This document shows, in pieces, positions 15,776-28,036 of a stretch of DNA of 64,000 nt. The translations under genes were made by a program, and so were the position numbers. Location of the stretch: positions 498,559-562,558 of the forward strand of contig JXTC01000087.1 in the NCBI GenBank assembly GCA_002914845.1, in the 5' to 3' direction. This DNA is from Trema orientale. Its lineage: Eukaryota > Streptophyta > Magnoliopsida > Rosales > Cannabaceae. The notes beneath the pieces were generated by a model that did no database searches, was not told the origin of the DNA, and was given only the letters and a program-made list of their open reading frames with translations. Numbering within the stretch: position 1 is the first letter of the stretch; every line of letters starts with the position of its first letter.

Positions 15776-17864
15776 AAAAAAATAATAATATAAGGTCAAT
15801 TTATAACATTTTCTCTATGTTATTATCAAAAAAAGTAGGATCTTTTCTAATATAATATATAGTTTGAAAATGAGATTAATCCAACGAAATCAGTTCAAAT
15901 CCACCCCTAAGCAAACATATATGTAAACTATGTACAACTTCTTTACTTTATGGTTAGCTAAGATATCAAGAGAAAAGAAAAGAGAGTTAAATACATACAG
16001 CAACAGTTGGCGAATCTTTGAATGGCAAACTAAGTTATAAATGAGAATTTGAAACGATTGTCAATGCATCCAACTTAAGGAATGAATATTTAGGTCAATA
16101 TCTCTAATTGATAGGAGGGACACCTTTAGACTTTATATCCGTATTTTTAGGCTAGAGATGCCTTATGAGTTACGAATTATTGATATCACCACCATTACTT
16201 CACCATTTACAGGGCAAATAATAGCGCCACTACCTATGAACACATCATATAAAGCAAATTAACATTGCACAATGTAGATTCTTTTTTTTTTTTCCCTTCT
16301 TTTACGGAGTATGCATCGAGTTCGACAAAGTAGCAACACAAAATTAAGACTACAATTAGGAGCCATGAGATAAGGTTTGGTCTTCCAATCTAGCGGCTAG
16401 GGCTAAATATTGTAACATTTGCATGCTCAATTTAGAATTCATGGCAATATCAACTTTGTATCATTTACACTATTAATCACTCACCATTATCCTCTTTGTC
16501 TAAGTAGTGGCAGGCAAGGCCCGAGTCATATGGCCGGAGACGTCACAAAATCACAATCGCTACACTGCAAGATGGACTTCATAATAATTTCAAAGTACCA
16601 ACCAATTAACTTAATTCATGATCTCCACTACCTACTACCAAAGCACAGTACTTACCGTGTACTGTATAAAAACATGTCATATTCAGACCTCTAAAAGATT
16701 AGGAGAAAAAGGGCATGGTCTCATAGCTAATGACTATATTTTGAGCTTATTTTAAGTAAATGTCAATCTTTTGAATGCTTTAATAAAATAACCGATATAT
16801 TAATATATATATTAAGAGTTTATAAATTAGGCTTATTTTACGTAAATGTCCATTTTTCTTCAACAAAATGATCGATATATGGATCTATCAAGTGTAAAAA
16901 CTTATATCCAATACATATATTAAGCTGATATATAGTACATGTGTAAAAATAAATACATACACAGTCATTTAGCTATATAAAAAACAACGAACATTTTATA
17001 AATGAAATGTTAAAAAAAAAAAGACACACCCTAATTTTCCATAAAGGTATATCTCATGGCCTAACATGGACCCATTTTGAATAGGTTTTTATCCATAATA
17101 TCAGACTTTTAGGCTGTAAATTGGTCTCAATTAAAAGGGCTCTACCAGACCTTTCTACAGGCTTTTAGTGCCCTTGGTCGGAGCCTCGTATTATAAAGAA
17201 TAAGCGACTTTGGGTTGCGAAGTAGAAAACCATGTCATGATTTTTCCTCTCTCCGACTCTCTGCCTCTCCTTCAATTAATAACTAGCTCAAAAAGAAGTG
17301 AAGTATCAAGGAAGCGATGTTGGCAAGGTTCAATCTGAGGATGGATTTATGCAAATACATGAGCACGCATAGGGATCCATATATCAGATTGAGCCACGCC
17401 AATATCACTTTCAAAAACAAAATCTCATGCATATTATTATTATAATATATATATCACCTTTTTCAGATTTCTTCATATGATCTTCCAGTTCAACTTCAAA
17501 GTTAAAGCTTGGCTCTTGCAATTGCATGGATTGGACTTACGTACGTAAATTAATATCACGAGTCACTCCGGTAAAGTAATATTTTTTATTTCTAAATTTG
17601 GGTTGATGGTAATCGATTACGTATGGTATATCTTTATCTCTCTCTCTCTCGCTCCATACCCTTAATTAGTTTATCCCATCTAATTTTGCTTTTATCTTCT
17701 AAGCATAAATGCATGACATTATATTTACACATGCGTTGTTCTACATTTATATTTTTGTTTAGCAAAGCAAGAGACTATGTAGTATGTACACATAAAAATG
17801 TTAACAATAGTCCACATGATTTTGGACCCCCTTTTCTCAGGTTTGTGATAACGTCTCATATTTA

Positions 17865-17902
<38 letters not shown>

Positions 17903-18039
17903 AAATCCCAGCTGAAGCGAACAGTAAAGAGCAATCGATTCCGGGTCTGTTTAATTGGGTAATTCAAATCCATTTTCGAAACGGGTCAACAGATCCGGAG
18001 TGATCAAGCTTGATCGGAGGGAAGATCCAATCGGAGAAG
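15776..18039. other. Intergenic, no gene seen
   Basis: AT-rich spacer. A diverged tandem duplication of about 100 bases is visible at 16741-16935, where GCTTATTTTAMGTAAATGTC occurs twice. A CT microsatellite lies at 17636-17650, and A-rich runs lie at 17868-17901. The part just before 18040 is probably the 5' leader of the ERD2-like exon. No open frame here resembles a known protein. Confidence 0.55.
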
Positions 18040-18130
18040 ATGAATATATTCAGATTCGCCGGAGATATGACCCACTTGGCCAGCGTCCTCGTCTTGCTCC
18101 TCAAGATCCACACCATCAAATCTTGTGCTG
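18040..18130 (+). pseudogene. Orphan first exon of an ER lumen protein-retaining (KDEL) receptor, ERD2-like
   Basis: The ATG at 18040 opens 30 codons, MNIFRFAGDMTHLASVLVLL..., ending LKIHTIKSCA, plus one base and a GTACGT donor at 18131. This is the canonical first exon of ERD2/KDEL-receptor genes: the start of the first membrane helix, which retrieves ER proteins from the Golgi in complete proteins. None of the following exons is present before the next gene at 18825; for example, no LKTQELYA-type block is seen. An N at 18266 lies in what would be intron 1. It is either a truncated duplicate or the edge of an assembly join. The exon itself is intact. Confidence 0.75.
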
Positions 18131-18824
18131 GTACGTACCCATTTGTGTTTCTATGGATTATTTGGAACCATTTAAGCCATTGATTTGAAATTTTGGAATA
18201 AACCCATTTCGACATTCGTTTGTAATGGAAGATTAAACTGGGTTTTAGCTTCAGATTTGGCTTTTNAAAACTGAAAGAATTTTTGCTATTTCGTTTTTTA
18301 TTTTTCTGTGTCTTGGCCGGAAAAGGGGAAATTTGCAGATTTTTCATTTTTAAATTTTTTTTAATATTTTAAAAAGAACACGCATTCTCTGTTGACTGAC
18401 AAACCAGCCCAATACGGCCCGAGAGCAGAAAATCTACCCGTTGACTCGGTAAAATAGCTCACTACAACGCGAGTTTGAGATTACAGCACGCGCTAATCTA
18501 ACCCTATAACGGTAAGACAAATCATCATATACGCGCGAGTATCTGCTCCCGCGACTACACAATAACGAAGTCCCCAAAGCCCAAATTCTCAAGAGAATCG
18601 CAACGGTCTCCGATTTCAAAGCCCTCTAACCCAAACAAACCCTCTCGGTCTCACTCCCTCCAGTTTCATCTTCTTCCCCAAATCTAATTAATTTCTCTGT
18701 AAAAATTTTCTAACCAAGGACGCCATTACTGAGCTTGAAAAGAAATCTAGGGTTTCTTCTTCTTCTTCGTTATTCTCTTTGAGAGAGAGATAGAAGAGAA
18801 GAATTCAAGCCTGAACTGGGTATT

Positions 18825-21423
18825 ATGCGAAGCAACAGGGGTACTGATCACGACGTTAGAGTTAGCGCTAATAGTCTCAAGGTTTTGATAGAGATGCGGT
18901 GTTTGGGTTATCTTCTGAAACGAAACGACGACGTTGATGGTCGTGATAGTGTACGGAGCTTCAACTCGTACCAGAAGCTTCCTCAGCTTCAGTATCTCAA
19001 GCTCTCTGTTCTCAAGCTCGATGGCTCTGCCTTCGGTAGATAGCTCTTTGTTATTTTATTTTATTTTATTTATTTATTTTTTGTTTATATTTTCTTTGGT
19101 TTGAATATTTTGGTTTTTTTTAACAGATGTGCTTGTAGTGAAGAATGCTACTGTGGCAGAACTTAAAAAAGGGATAGAACAAGTTTTCAGTTCATCGTCT
19201 AAAGAAGCTCAAGACAATATATCATGGTGAGGATCTTGCGGCTAGAATTTAATTAATTAACAAAAATTATAATATTAGCGAATGTTTATTATTAAGCAAG
19301 AGTTTTAATCGTTAAGCATAATCTTTTTGAGACTAATACTAATTTGTGTATATTAATTAGGTCATTAGTCTGGGGACACTTCTGCTTATGCTATGATGGT
19401 CAGAAACTAATTAATGACAAAGCACATGTTCGAAATTATGGAATCAAAGAAGGTGATCAGGTAGTTTTTATAATGATCTTTTTTTTTTCCCCTTTTCTAT
19501 GAACTATATGTGAAATAAACTAAATTAGGAATCAATAACTTATGGCTGCTTAGTTTGCAAAAATTACATAATGTTATTGTTCATACCTTGAAGTGATTAC
19601 TCTTGCATTTGTTTATTCAATGATGAAAATAATGATATTTTAAACTTGTAAAAAGTTGACAAGCTTATATTGGACACCATGGCCTTTATCTATTTTTCTT
19701 GTGTCTTTATCTTTCTATATAACAACATTTACCGCATGTTCTTCGAATCGAGTACCCCAAATTTTCCTCTGATTGGAAGCCGGATTTTGTTGGGAAAAAA
19801 ATCTGCGAGGGAAAAGTCATAGAAAAATGAAATAAGAAAATACTTTTCCCAAAAGTTTTTAGAACTTTATTTTGACACTTTTAGTTATAATAAGTAACGT
19901 AAAAGTTTTATAGACTAAAAATTGACATCAAATCAAACTCTTACTTTTTTTGAACAAAATTTCTAAGGGCCGTTTGGTATTTTTTTGAATTCAGTTTTAT
20001 GATTTCAAAATAACCAAAATTAAAACAGGTCCATGAAAACGTGTTTGATGGCCCATTTTTGAATATGAGATTTGGAAATTTTGGCAAAAAAATCCGAAAA
20101 TTTGAAAATGACAAATTGACGTTTTNNNNNNNNNNNNNNNNNNNNNNNNNNNNNNNNNNNNNNNNNNNNNNNNNNNNNNNNNNNNNNNNNNNNNNNNNNN
20201 NNNNNNNNNNNNNNNNNNNNNNNNNNNNNNNNNNNNNNNNNNNNNNNNNNNNNNNNNNNNNNNNNNNNNNNNNNNNNNNNNNNNNNNNNNNNNNNNNNNN
20301 NNNNNNNNNNNNNNNNNNNNNNNNNNNNNNNNNNNNNNNNNNNNNNNNNNNNNNNNNNNNNNNNNNNNNNNNNNNNNNNNNNNNNNNNNNNNNNNNNNNN
20401 NNNNNNNNNNNNNNNNNNNNNNNNNNNNNNNNNNNNNNAAGTAAATATCTATTTAAAAATAATACTACCAAACACATTTTCAAACTTTTTCATCCAAAAA
20501 ATAATAATAAAATACAACAACCAAACACATTTTCAAAAACATATTTTTCAACTCAATTTTTAGATCTTCTATTTAAAAATATCATTTCTAAATCATCTAT
20601 TTTCAAATCCCGTACCAAACAGGCCCTAATATTTTTTGTTTTAATCCAAACAAGAGAAAATAAAATCCTTAAATTTTTTTTTCTTTCCCTCCAAAAATCC
20701 AAGTTCCAAACGGAGCCAATTTCATCATTGGTTTCTGCTTGTTTATCCTGATTCGATTTGGGACTTAATGGATGTAGTAGTCTGCTGCCTATAAGAGTTT
20801 CTTATGTGTTTATTTTCATGGTGTTGCAGCTTCAATTCGTTAGGCACATGTCCATCAACCATTCACCATTGAAGAAAATTAGACCAAAGAGAGAGAGTAT
20901 TGCTTGGAAAAAGGACTCAGGGTAAGAAATCTCTTTGTTTCTTCTTCTTTTTCTTTTTCCCTTTTTTTTTTAACCATTACTCACGTCTCTCTATTGCATG
21001 ATTATTAAAACAGCGTGGCAAGTGTAGCTAGACTGAGAAAAACTCTTCAAACTAGTTTCTTATTTTGTCATTCACTTTTTATCATATCAGTACTATTCTT
21101 CTCATAGTTTTTCGTTTTAGTAACGTGTTGTGTATTTGTGATTATTGGGAAATATTGGAACTAATAGACTTGGACACAGGTTATCGTCTGGATCAAACGA
21201 CATGAGTGTCGTTAATAAGGGCAAGGAAATTGATCAAGAGTACAATTACAAGCTTTCCACTAAAGAAGACGACGAAGAAAATGGTGCTCCTCCACTGAAG
21301 ATGGCCCATTTCTTGAGAGGTTTGCTTTCATATTCCAGTTTGTGGGGGGTTTGGAGAAGGGGATCATATTCATCAGACGGCAGGACTAGCCGTCCTACCA
21401 GATTCTCTCTGCATTTCCTGTGA
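18825..21423 (+). CDS. U11/U12 small nuclear ribonucleoprotein 25 kDa-like protein
   Basis: Five exons join in phase: 18825-19035, 19127-19226, 19361-19460, 20830-20921 and 21180-21423. They encode about 248 residues. Residues about 58-143 form the ubiquitin-like fold of the SNRNP25 family (LKLSVLKLDGSAF, VKNATVAELKKGIEQ, WSLVWGHFCLCYDGQKL, NYGIKEGDQLQFVRH). In this family the protein belongs to the U11/U12 di-snRNP, which recognises minor (U12-type) introns in the nucleus. The C-terminal extension is charged and ends in a basic Arg/Ser-rich tail (RRGSYSSDGRTSRPTRF). The leader (about 18620-18824) is CT- and GA-rich with a telobox-like CTAGGGTTT at 18748. Intron 4 carries a TIR element with an assembly gap. 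A decayed inverted copy of the 3' part lies at 35345-36413. The start was chosen as the first ATG in frame with exon 2. The family call is firm; the minor-spliceosome role is by family only. Confidence 0.85.
19966..20627. mobile_element. hAT-like MITE/TIR element in intron 4 of the U11/U12-25K-like gene
   Basis: The left end AGGGCCGTTTGGTA and the right end, in reverse AGGGCCTGTTTGGTA, form terminal inverted repeats typical of a widespread plant MITE class. The internal arms (TTTTTGAATATGAGATTT... and AACACATTTTCAAA blocks) are also partly complementary. The middle is unknown because of the N run. An 8-base target duplication is not convincing. Confidence 0.65.
20126..20438. other. Assembly gap (313 N)
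   Basis: A run of N lies within the TIR element of intron 4. Open frames that run through it are artefacts. The strong foldback structure around it may explain why it was not sequenced. Confidence 0.99.
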
Positions 21424-22600
21424 ACATAGGCTGTGGTGCATATGAAGGGATAAATCAAGTTCACTAAAAACCAGCTCTCAATTGAGAAGTTCATGTTGAA
21501 GTTTTCTTGGCTCACATGCGTGTTAACATATATGTTTCATGTATTAGACTTGGCCTAACAACAAACCCCCGACTCCTATGTATCTTTGGAATTTGGTTAT
21601 TGCTATTAAATGCAAATTAGTTCAACCCAAATGAAGAAATGCCCACACGATCATAAGACTTCCGAGTTGATAGTCCTACTCAGAAGGACCAAATACAAGG
21701 TTTGACACTTGTACATGGACATTATATGTACTAATCCATAATGAAAATAGTAAAAAGACGTGGTTTAAAAAAGAATGAAAAGAAATAACAATAATTGAGT
21801 CATCTATTTCTAATTTTACTAATTATGAAAGAGATTTATTAAAATTTGTACCCTAACTGCGTAGGTAGACGTGTAAAAGTACAAAAAAAGAGAGATCTTG
21901 TTTATCTTCGTTCCTATTACGATCAATTACAGATTGTTAACCTGAAAAGAATGAATTTCCACACATTATATATTTTTTTAAACTAAAGAAGAAATAACAA
22001 TATGACAAAAGGAGTAATATTATGGGCATCTTAAGTGCCAAAAAATGTTCATTTTTCAATGAAAAATTTAATTAATATATTAGATCTTACACTAAGAAAT
22101 TCACTAAAAATGTCATTCCATTTTTCGGTGAAAATCTGACATATCACACAGTGTTTAGTATGTAGCATTAATCTGACAAAAAAGGTAATAATGGTTCTGT
22201 AAAAGAAAATAAAAAGAATCCGAAAAATTGAATTTAATATAGTAATCTACAAATAATTCAAGACAAGAATTATTCTCTTTTCCTCCATTTATGAAAAGAA
22301 AGCAAAACGGAAAATAAACACTAACCAAAGACAAATTAGAAAAACCCCATCAAGTCCTCCACAAATATCTCCAACCTCTCAGGAAAAAAAAAAAACAGAT
22401 TTAAGAAAAAAGAAGTCACCTAGGCTGGGAGTTCGAAGGTATGTAAACCTGACACGCGTCACACAACTTGGAACTCTTACAGACACATGTCAGAATCTAA
22501 GCTTCCACGGTGGAGTCGTCTTGATTTGGGATGGTGTTCAGATAAGTACCGGGTGCACTGATATCCTGTGCTCCCTTGGGTAACTCCCTCTCATTCTTCG
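21424..22600. other. Intergenic, no gene seen
   Basis: This holds the 3' flank of the U11/U12-25K-like gene and AT-rich spacer. The part to about 21790 is also found, diverged and inverted, at 35345-35570. Near 22448 a TGACACGCGTCAC palindrome may belong to the kinase promoter; no function is claimed. Confidence 0.55.
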
Positions 22601-23378
22601 ATTCCACTACTCGCAGAAATCGAAGAAGTTAATAATAATTTAAAGAAAAAAACCAGGAATAATTTCTTATTTCTGGGTCATTATTTGAACTCTTCGTCGT
22701 CGGGGCCTGAGGTCTTAGAGGCTCTCTCTCAATACTGGTAAGTTTGTTTATGTTTGTATGTATGTGTTTGGTTGCTGAGAAACTTGGAGAATTTAAAGGA
22801 AGAAAGTAAACTTTTGTTTTCTTTACCCTTTTGCTGTACATGAGTTTTTGAAGAATCAAGCTTTCACTTTCTTTAAATACGTATTTGTGTAGTCGAGTGT
22901 AACTCTAACTTGTGCAGAAACGCATATATATATATATATATACATGTACCTTTTAATTTCTCAATTTTCTCATTAACCAAATGGGTTTGACTTTTCCGTT
23001 ACTTGACTTACTTTTTAGTCCTAAATTGTCATGATCTAGCTTTATAAGCTATTGATTTTGGTGGGTTTGAGCATTTTTTTTTTTGTTTTTGTTAATTAAG
23101 AAAGTTGGTTTTGTGATAAATAGATGATTTTGGCAATTTTCAGTTTAGGATTTATTGGGAATGATCTCTTTGTAAGGAATTAATAGAGTTCCCTGATTTG
23201 ATTGTATGCTTTGTGGGTAGAAGTTAGAACCCATGTTCACAGCGAGTTTCAAAGTTGTTTTTATTTATTTGTTTTTATTTTATTGCTATGAAGGTCGTTT
23301 TCACAGGATAATTATTATTAATTCAATTTGATATCACCCTGAATTGAATACTTATTCTTTCACCGGTAGGGAAAAAAA
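22601..23378 (+). promoter_or_regulatory. Inferred 5' leader with leader intron of the KEG-like kinase
   Basis: A plausible leader exon ends at 22737 (ATACTG|GTAAGT). A matching acceptor, CACCGGTAG, ends at 23369, nine bases before the ATG at 23379. The intron would be 632 bases, would lie wholly in the leader, and includes an (AT)n tract near 22925-22942. The splice signals are good, but the transcription start is not visible. Confidence 0.5.
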
Positions 23379-25554
23379 ATGGCTGAACAGATTGGAAAAA
23401 CAAAGCCAGTAACTTCTTTTGAGTATGAGCTCTTTGAAGGAGACCCTGATCACCTTATAACTGTTGTGGCTACACCTGCTCCAACTGGTCCATGGATTGA
23501 TCCTGCCTCATTGAAACTTAAGTACAGAGTTGGCCGAGGCCCTTTCGGTGATGTTTCATTAGCCACTCATCACCAGTCATCTCATGATTTTGATGAATAT
23601 CATGAGCTGGCTGTTAAGGTGTTACACCCCTTGGACAAGGACCACACACAGAAGTTTCTAGATAAGTTTGAAGAACTATTTTTTAAGTGTAGAGAGTTAC
23701 GTAGCGTTTGTTGGCTCCATGGTATCTCGATTATTGACGGAAAGGTGAATGTCATAAAAGTAAACTTGGAGTTCTCTTCAAATTGTATTTATGTATTTTC
23801 ATACTGAGCTAATAGATTGTTGTTTCTTGATGATGTGTAAGCTTATAGTGAAAATTTATTGGCAGATCGGCCTTGCTATGAAAGTTTATGAGGGATCGGT
23901 AGGTGATAAAGTAGCTCGGCTCAAGGGTGGAAAGCTTCAACTTTCTGATGCTTTAAGGTTTATTATTCTTAATTATTCTTCATATAGTTTACCATGTCGT
24001 CAGAAAAAGCATAACCTTAGAACTCTAATGCTTACAGGTATGGGATAGGGTTAGCAAAAGGAGTTCTAGAATTGCATTCAATAGGGACTCTGGTACTGAA
24101 CCTAAAGCCTTCTAATATTCTTCTAAATGAAAATGATGAAGCAGTTCTAGGAGATTTTGGGATCCCTTATCTGCTTCTTGGGATTCCACTATCTAGTTCG
24201 GATATGGTTCTTAGACTTGGAACTCCAAACTACATGGCTCCAGAACAGTGGGAACCAGAAGTGAGGGGTCCTATATCTTTTGAGACAGATTCATGGGGTT
24301 TTGGCTGTTGCTTTCTAGAGATGTTGACTGGTCTTCCACCCTGGTTTGGGAAGTCATACGAAGAAATATATTATTCTGTTGTTATCAAGCAAGAAAAGCC
24401 ACAAATGCCAAGTGGTTTGCCTCCTGCCATTGAGAACGTTGTTCGCGGGTGCTTTGAGTATGATCTTCGTAATCGCCCTTTAATAGCTGATATATTACAT
24501 GCATTTGAAAGGTATATAAATATTAAGCTTTTCTTCCAGTCAGAATTTCTCTCTTTGTGGTCACATGTTGACTATTTATAACTGAACTTGCAGCTCAGAG
24601 AATGCTATTCACAGTGAAGGAGAATGGTTTGGTTCCAGGAGCAGCACACTTGCAGGACGATCAGGTACTGGTAGTCACACAGCATGGTATCTCTCAAAAG
24701 ATCATCTTCTACTTGGTGATGCTGTACGCTCAAGGAAGCCACTGAATGCATGCAAACCTCAAACCATGGATGTCCCTGAAGGTACTGTGGTTAGTCTAGA
24801 AAGAAATTCTGACAGAGATGATTATGTTCTAGTGAAAATACCTGGTGTACGGAACCCTGTTAGAGTACTCGTCTCTACAGTTGAAAGGGTCACATCTGGC
24901 TTTGCCATGGGTGATTGGGTGTGCTTGAAGGGATCCAGCAGAAAACACTCTTCTGTTGGAATTCTTCATTCTATACAGCGAGATGGAAGTGTTACTGTTG
25001 GATTTATTGGTTTAGAGATACTTTGGAGAGGACATTTATCCAATCTCCAAATATCAAGTGCTTACTACATTGGACAATTTGTGAGGCTAAAGGAAAATGT
25101 TCGTGCTCCTCGATATGAATGGCCTCGTAAGAGTGGAGGAGCCTGGGCCACTGGCAGGATCTCGCAAGTCCTTCCAAATGGTTGTCTTGTTGTGACCTTT
25201 CCTGGAAGGTTTGTGCTTGGAGACGAACGTAATAGCTTCTTAGCGGATCCAACTGAAGTGGAACTGGTGTCTTTCGATACTTGTCCTGGGGTAGTACAGA
25301 AGTATCAACATATCGAGGATTTTCACTGGGCAGTGAGGCCGCTGGTGATTGCAATTGGTTTGTTTACAGCCATGAAGCTCAGCTTATTCATTGGACAAAG
25401 TGTGAACGCAAAGCTAAAGAAGGGCCGGAGAAATTCAGCTCGACATGACGATAGTAGTCAGGATGGCCAGTCTGGAAGCAGTGCTGCTTGGCTTCCACCT
25501 CCAGTTGCAAATATTCTTTTCAAAGAAGGAGTTCCTCCAGCGACTGCTAGGTAA
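23379..25554 (+). CDS. KEG-like protein kinase with SH3-like repeats and C-terminal membrane segment
   Basis: Four coding exons join in phase (23379-23744, 23866-23957, 24038-24511, 24594-25554) to give about 630 residues. A kinase domain spans about 45-310: glycine loop GRGPFG (52-57), VAIK-type Lys80, DFG at 192-194 and an APE-type APEQW. The catalytic loop reads LNLKPSN, so the HRD Asp is Asn174, as I recall for the kinase domain of KEEP ON GOING (KEG). The region about 360-545 has repeated 'G-x-W-V/F-L-x-x-G---GR/GI' blocks (GDWVCLKGSSRKHSSVGILHS; GQFVRLKENVRAPRYEWPR) like the HERC2/Mib-type repeats of KEG. There is no RING finger and no ankyrin repeats, so it is not a full KEG ubiquitin ligase. 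A hydrophobic segment at about 555-577 (VIAIGLFTAMKLSLFIG) suggests a single C-terminal membrane anchor. Kinase activity is uncertain. Confidence 0.85.
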
Positions 25555-26498
25555 TTTGCCTTGCTTCTAAAGAGCAGCTAAGTTACTTCAGGTCGAAATG
25601 TACCGAAGGTGTCAACCGATTGGGATTAACTTGAACGGCCTCACTCCTCTTATATTACCAAGAGGCCAAGAATGGTGCTGTATATATAATTAGACGCCTG
25701 GTTATGTCTGTAGATTGCAAAATACTCATGCTTTCAATGTGTACATATACAAATTTCTTATAATTGGAAACTGATTCGCCATCAATATTTTCAACTTAGT
25801 TTGAACATAGAAGTACCCATTATTTTAGTAAGATCGTTGATGAAATTGATCGCTGGTTTCCTTTACAATAATTTGGGGCAGGGAAGTTTGAAGAGTCATA
25901 TTTCTCAATGGTACTGTTGCTTTAGAATTGAGTGATAGTATTTTGATTTTTTTTTTCTCTCTACTTTATTTGATAGCATTATTGTTATTTGTTGCACCTT
26001 TTCTGAATTTATTATATTTTATTATTTAAAAAAACCTTCCCACCTGTTTTTGACTCATTCGATAACAAAATTAACCCTAAACAACATTATCAAGAACAAT
26101 TTTCTTTGTCCAACTAATAATGCTCTCACCATGATAAATAAGGAAAGTTTTTCCATATAATAATGACATGTATTTCATTTTAATTTGTTGTTTATTAAAA
26201 TAAAGAAAAAAAGAAAAAGAAAAACAAAGTAATACATGATGAGGCCACAAAGAAGGATCATCCATCTTTGATATTAGTCTGAGAAAAATCAAGGTTATAT
26301 TAAAGGCTTACTCAGTTCACATATATTCGATTTATCTATTCATGCTCCTTTTAGAAAGAGGAGATAAATAATAGTCCAACATGGCGGGAAGCTGGTATAG
26401 AGATAGAAGATAAGTAAGAGGAAGGGTGGATAGAGTTTTTAATAAAAGGGATATATATTATATAATATGGAGAGAGAAATTATTAAAAGAGTTATACA

Positions 26499-26898
26499 TT
26501 TTGAATGTTTGTTTGGTTTATACTTTGCATTTTAGTTTTTATTAACATCGACTTTCAGATTTAAAAATTTGTAATAAATTTATATTTTTTATAGGTCAAA
26601 CACTAATTTTGATTATTAAGTTTACCAAAATATCTTTTTAAAATTTAACATATATTTTAATACTTAATTAAATTTAACTTTAAAACTAATTAAAATTAAT
26701 AATTAAAAGAACAAATATTAAAAAAAGAATTTGAAAAATGCAAAAACCTACAAATTAAATATTACTTATAAAAGAATTTATCAATTTGGTATTTGACCCA
26801 TACAAAGTATAAATTTATTTCAAATTCTCAATTTGAAAGTCAATGTTAATAACAACCAAAATGCAAATGTAAGGTATAAACTGAACAAACAGTCAAAA
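26499..26898. mobile_element. Foldback MITE with about 100-base inverted repeats
   Basis: The left arm from 26499 reads TTTTGAATGTTTGTTTGGTT, then TTATTAACATCGACTTTCAG. The right arm, in reverse from 26898, reads TTTTGACTGTTTGTTCAGTT, then TTATTAACATTGACTTTCAA. Pairing continues through AATAAATTTATA and GGTCAAA. It is non-coding; superfamily and target duplication are not clear. Confidence 0.75.
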
Positions 26899-27162
26899 TC
26901 TAATATATAAAAAATATAATTACCCATTATTTATAATTACCTTTGAATTACTTTGTATTTTCATTTACGGCTTTTTGAGTAATAGAGATTATTTTATAAA
27001 GGGGTTAAGAATTAATGATGATAAATGAGTAAGAAAATTTTGATAATTAAATGATGCTATTTAACTACAAATATGAAAATGATAGTTTATTAAGAGATTA
27101 ATAGCAACCATCAAATAATAATAGTAATAGTAATAATAATAATATTAATGACGATGTAGCAC

Positions 27163-27272
27163 GTCCTAAATTTATTTCCACGTGCAACAACTAGTACAGT
27201 GAGTGCAATCATCATCGCGTCCTAAATTTATCTCCATGTGCAATAACTGGTATAGTGAGTGCAATTCTCATT
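27163..27272. repeat. Two-copy tandem repeat upstream of TOPLESS-like copy A
   Basis: A unit of about 57 bases (CGTCCTAAATTTATYTCCA + YGTGCAAYAACTRGTAYAGT + GAGTGCAAT) occurs twice. The first copy contains a CACGTG G-box core that is CATGTG in the second. It lies about 400-500 bases upstream of the ATG at 27665, so it could sit in that promoter. Confidence 0.6.
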
Positions 27273-28036
27273 ATTAAAGGGTAGCAATCGCAATTTTATT
27301 CAAATTTTTGTATTTCAATCTAGCGTTTGACTTTGTATAAATTTCATTTATTGGAGAAAATAGCCTAAAAAGGAGGAAAAAAGAGAGGAGAGAAAATAAA
27401 GAACGTGGTGGAAGCTTATATATAAGTATATAAGCCGTTGAGATGGTTCTTCCTTCTTCATTTTTTTTTCCTCTGCAAGATTTTTCGCTCTGCAAGATTC
27501 GTAGTCTTTTCGCTCTCGTTCTTGGCGCAAAAAGAAGAAAGGGAAGGTATCGTCACAATTTAATGTCTGATTTTAGTCTATTATCATACAATTAAACTCG
27601 GATTTGAATTTGCCGGTTTATTTTCTATACTTTGAAGGATGATACATACCTTGAAACTCTAGCTATGGTGGACGCGAGATTATACAAGGAAATCGTCTTC
27701 AAGGTTCTCCAATTTTTGGATGAATGCAATTTTCATGACACAATGCACGAGTAAGTTACTTGACTTCTTTCTATCTTGAATCGGTTTCTTTCAAGATTTA
27801 GGAAATTAAATTGGAAATTATTTTTTTTACACTTAAGCTATATCTATAAACTAGTTGGTGCTTCTATTTTTAAGATATGATTCATACATGTATATACCTT
27901 ATTCGGATGGTGTGTTCATCTTGCATGTATATACCTTATTCAGATGGTGTGTTCATGAATTCAGTACTAGTGTTGGATGGTGTGTTCATGAATTCAGTAC
28001 CATTATTTTTTTTTTCCTGTTAAATCAAAGTCATTT

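Larger units (their letters stand above)
25555..27400. other. Intergenic with one MITE, no gene seen
   Basis: The kinase 3' flank continues to about 25790. The rest is AT-rich and non-coding, with a foldback MITE at 26499-26898 and simple AAT repeats near 27115-27150. Confidence 0.55.

Noticed and set aside
17623..18003. 126-codon plus-strand frame ending before the ERD2-like exon
   Set aside because: It includes a long poly-Lys from an A-run and simple repeats; it is more likely leader and intergenic DNA.
20041..20751. Open frames across the N run
   Set aside because: They exist only because N codons are not stops.
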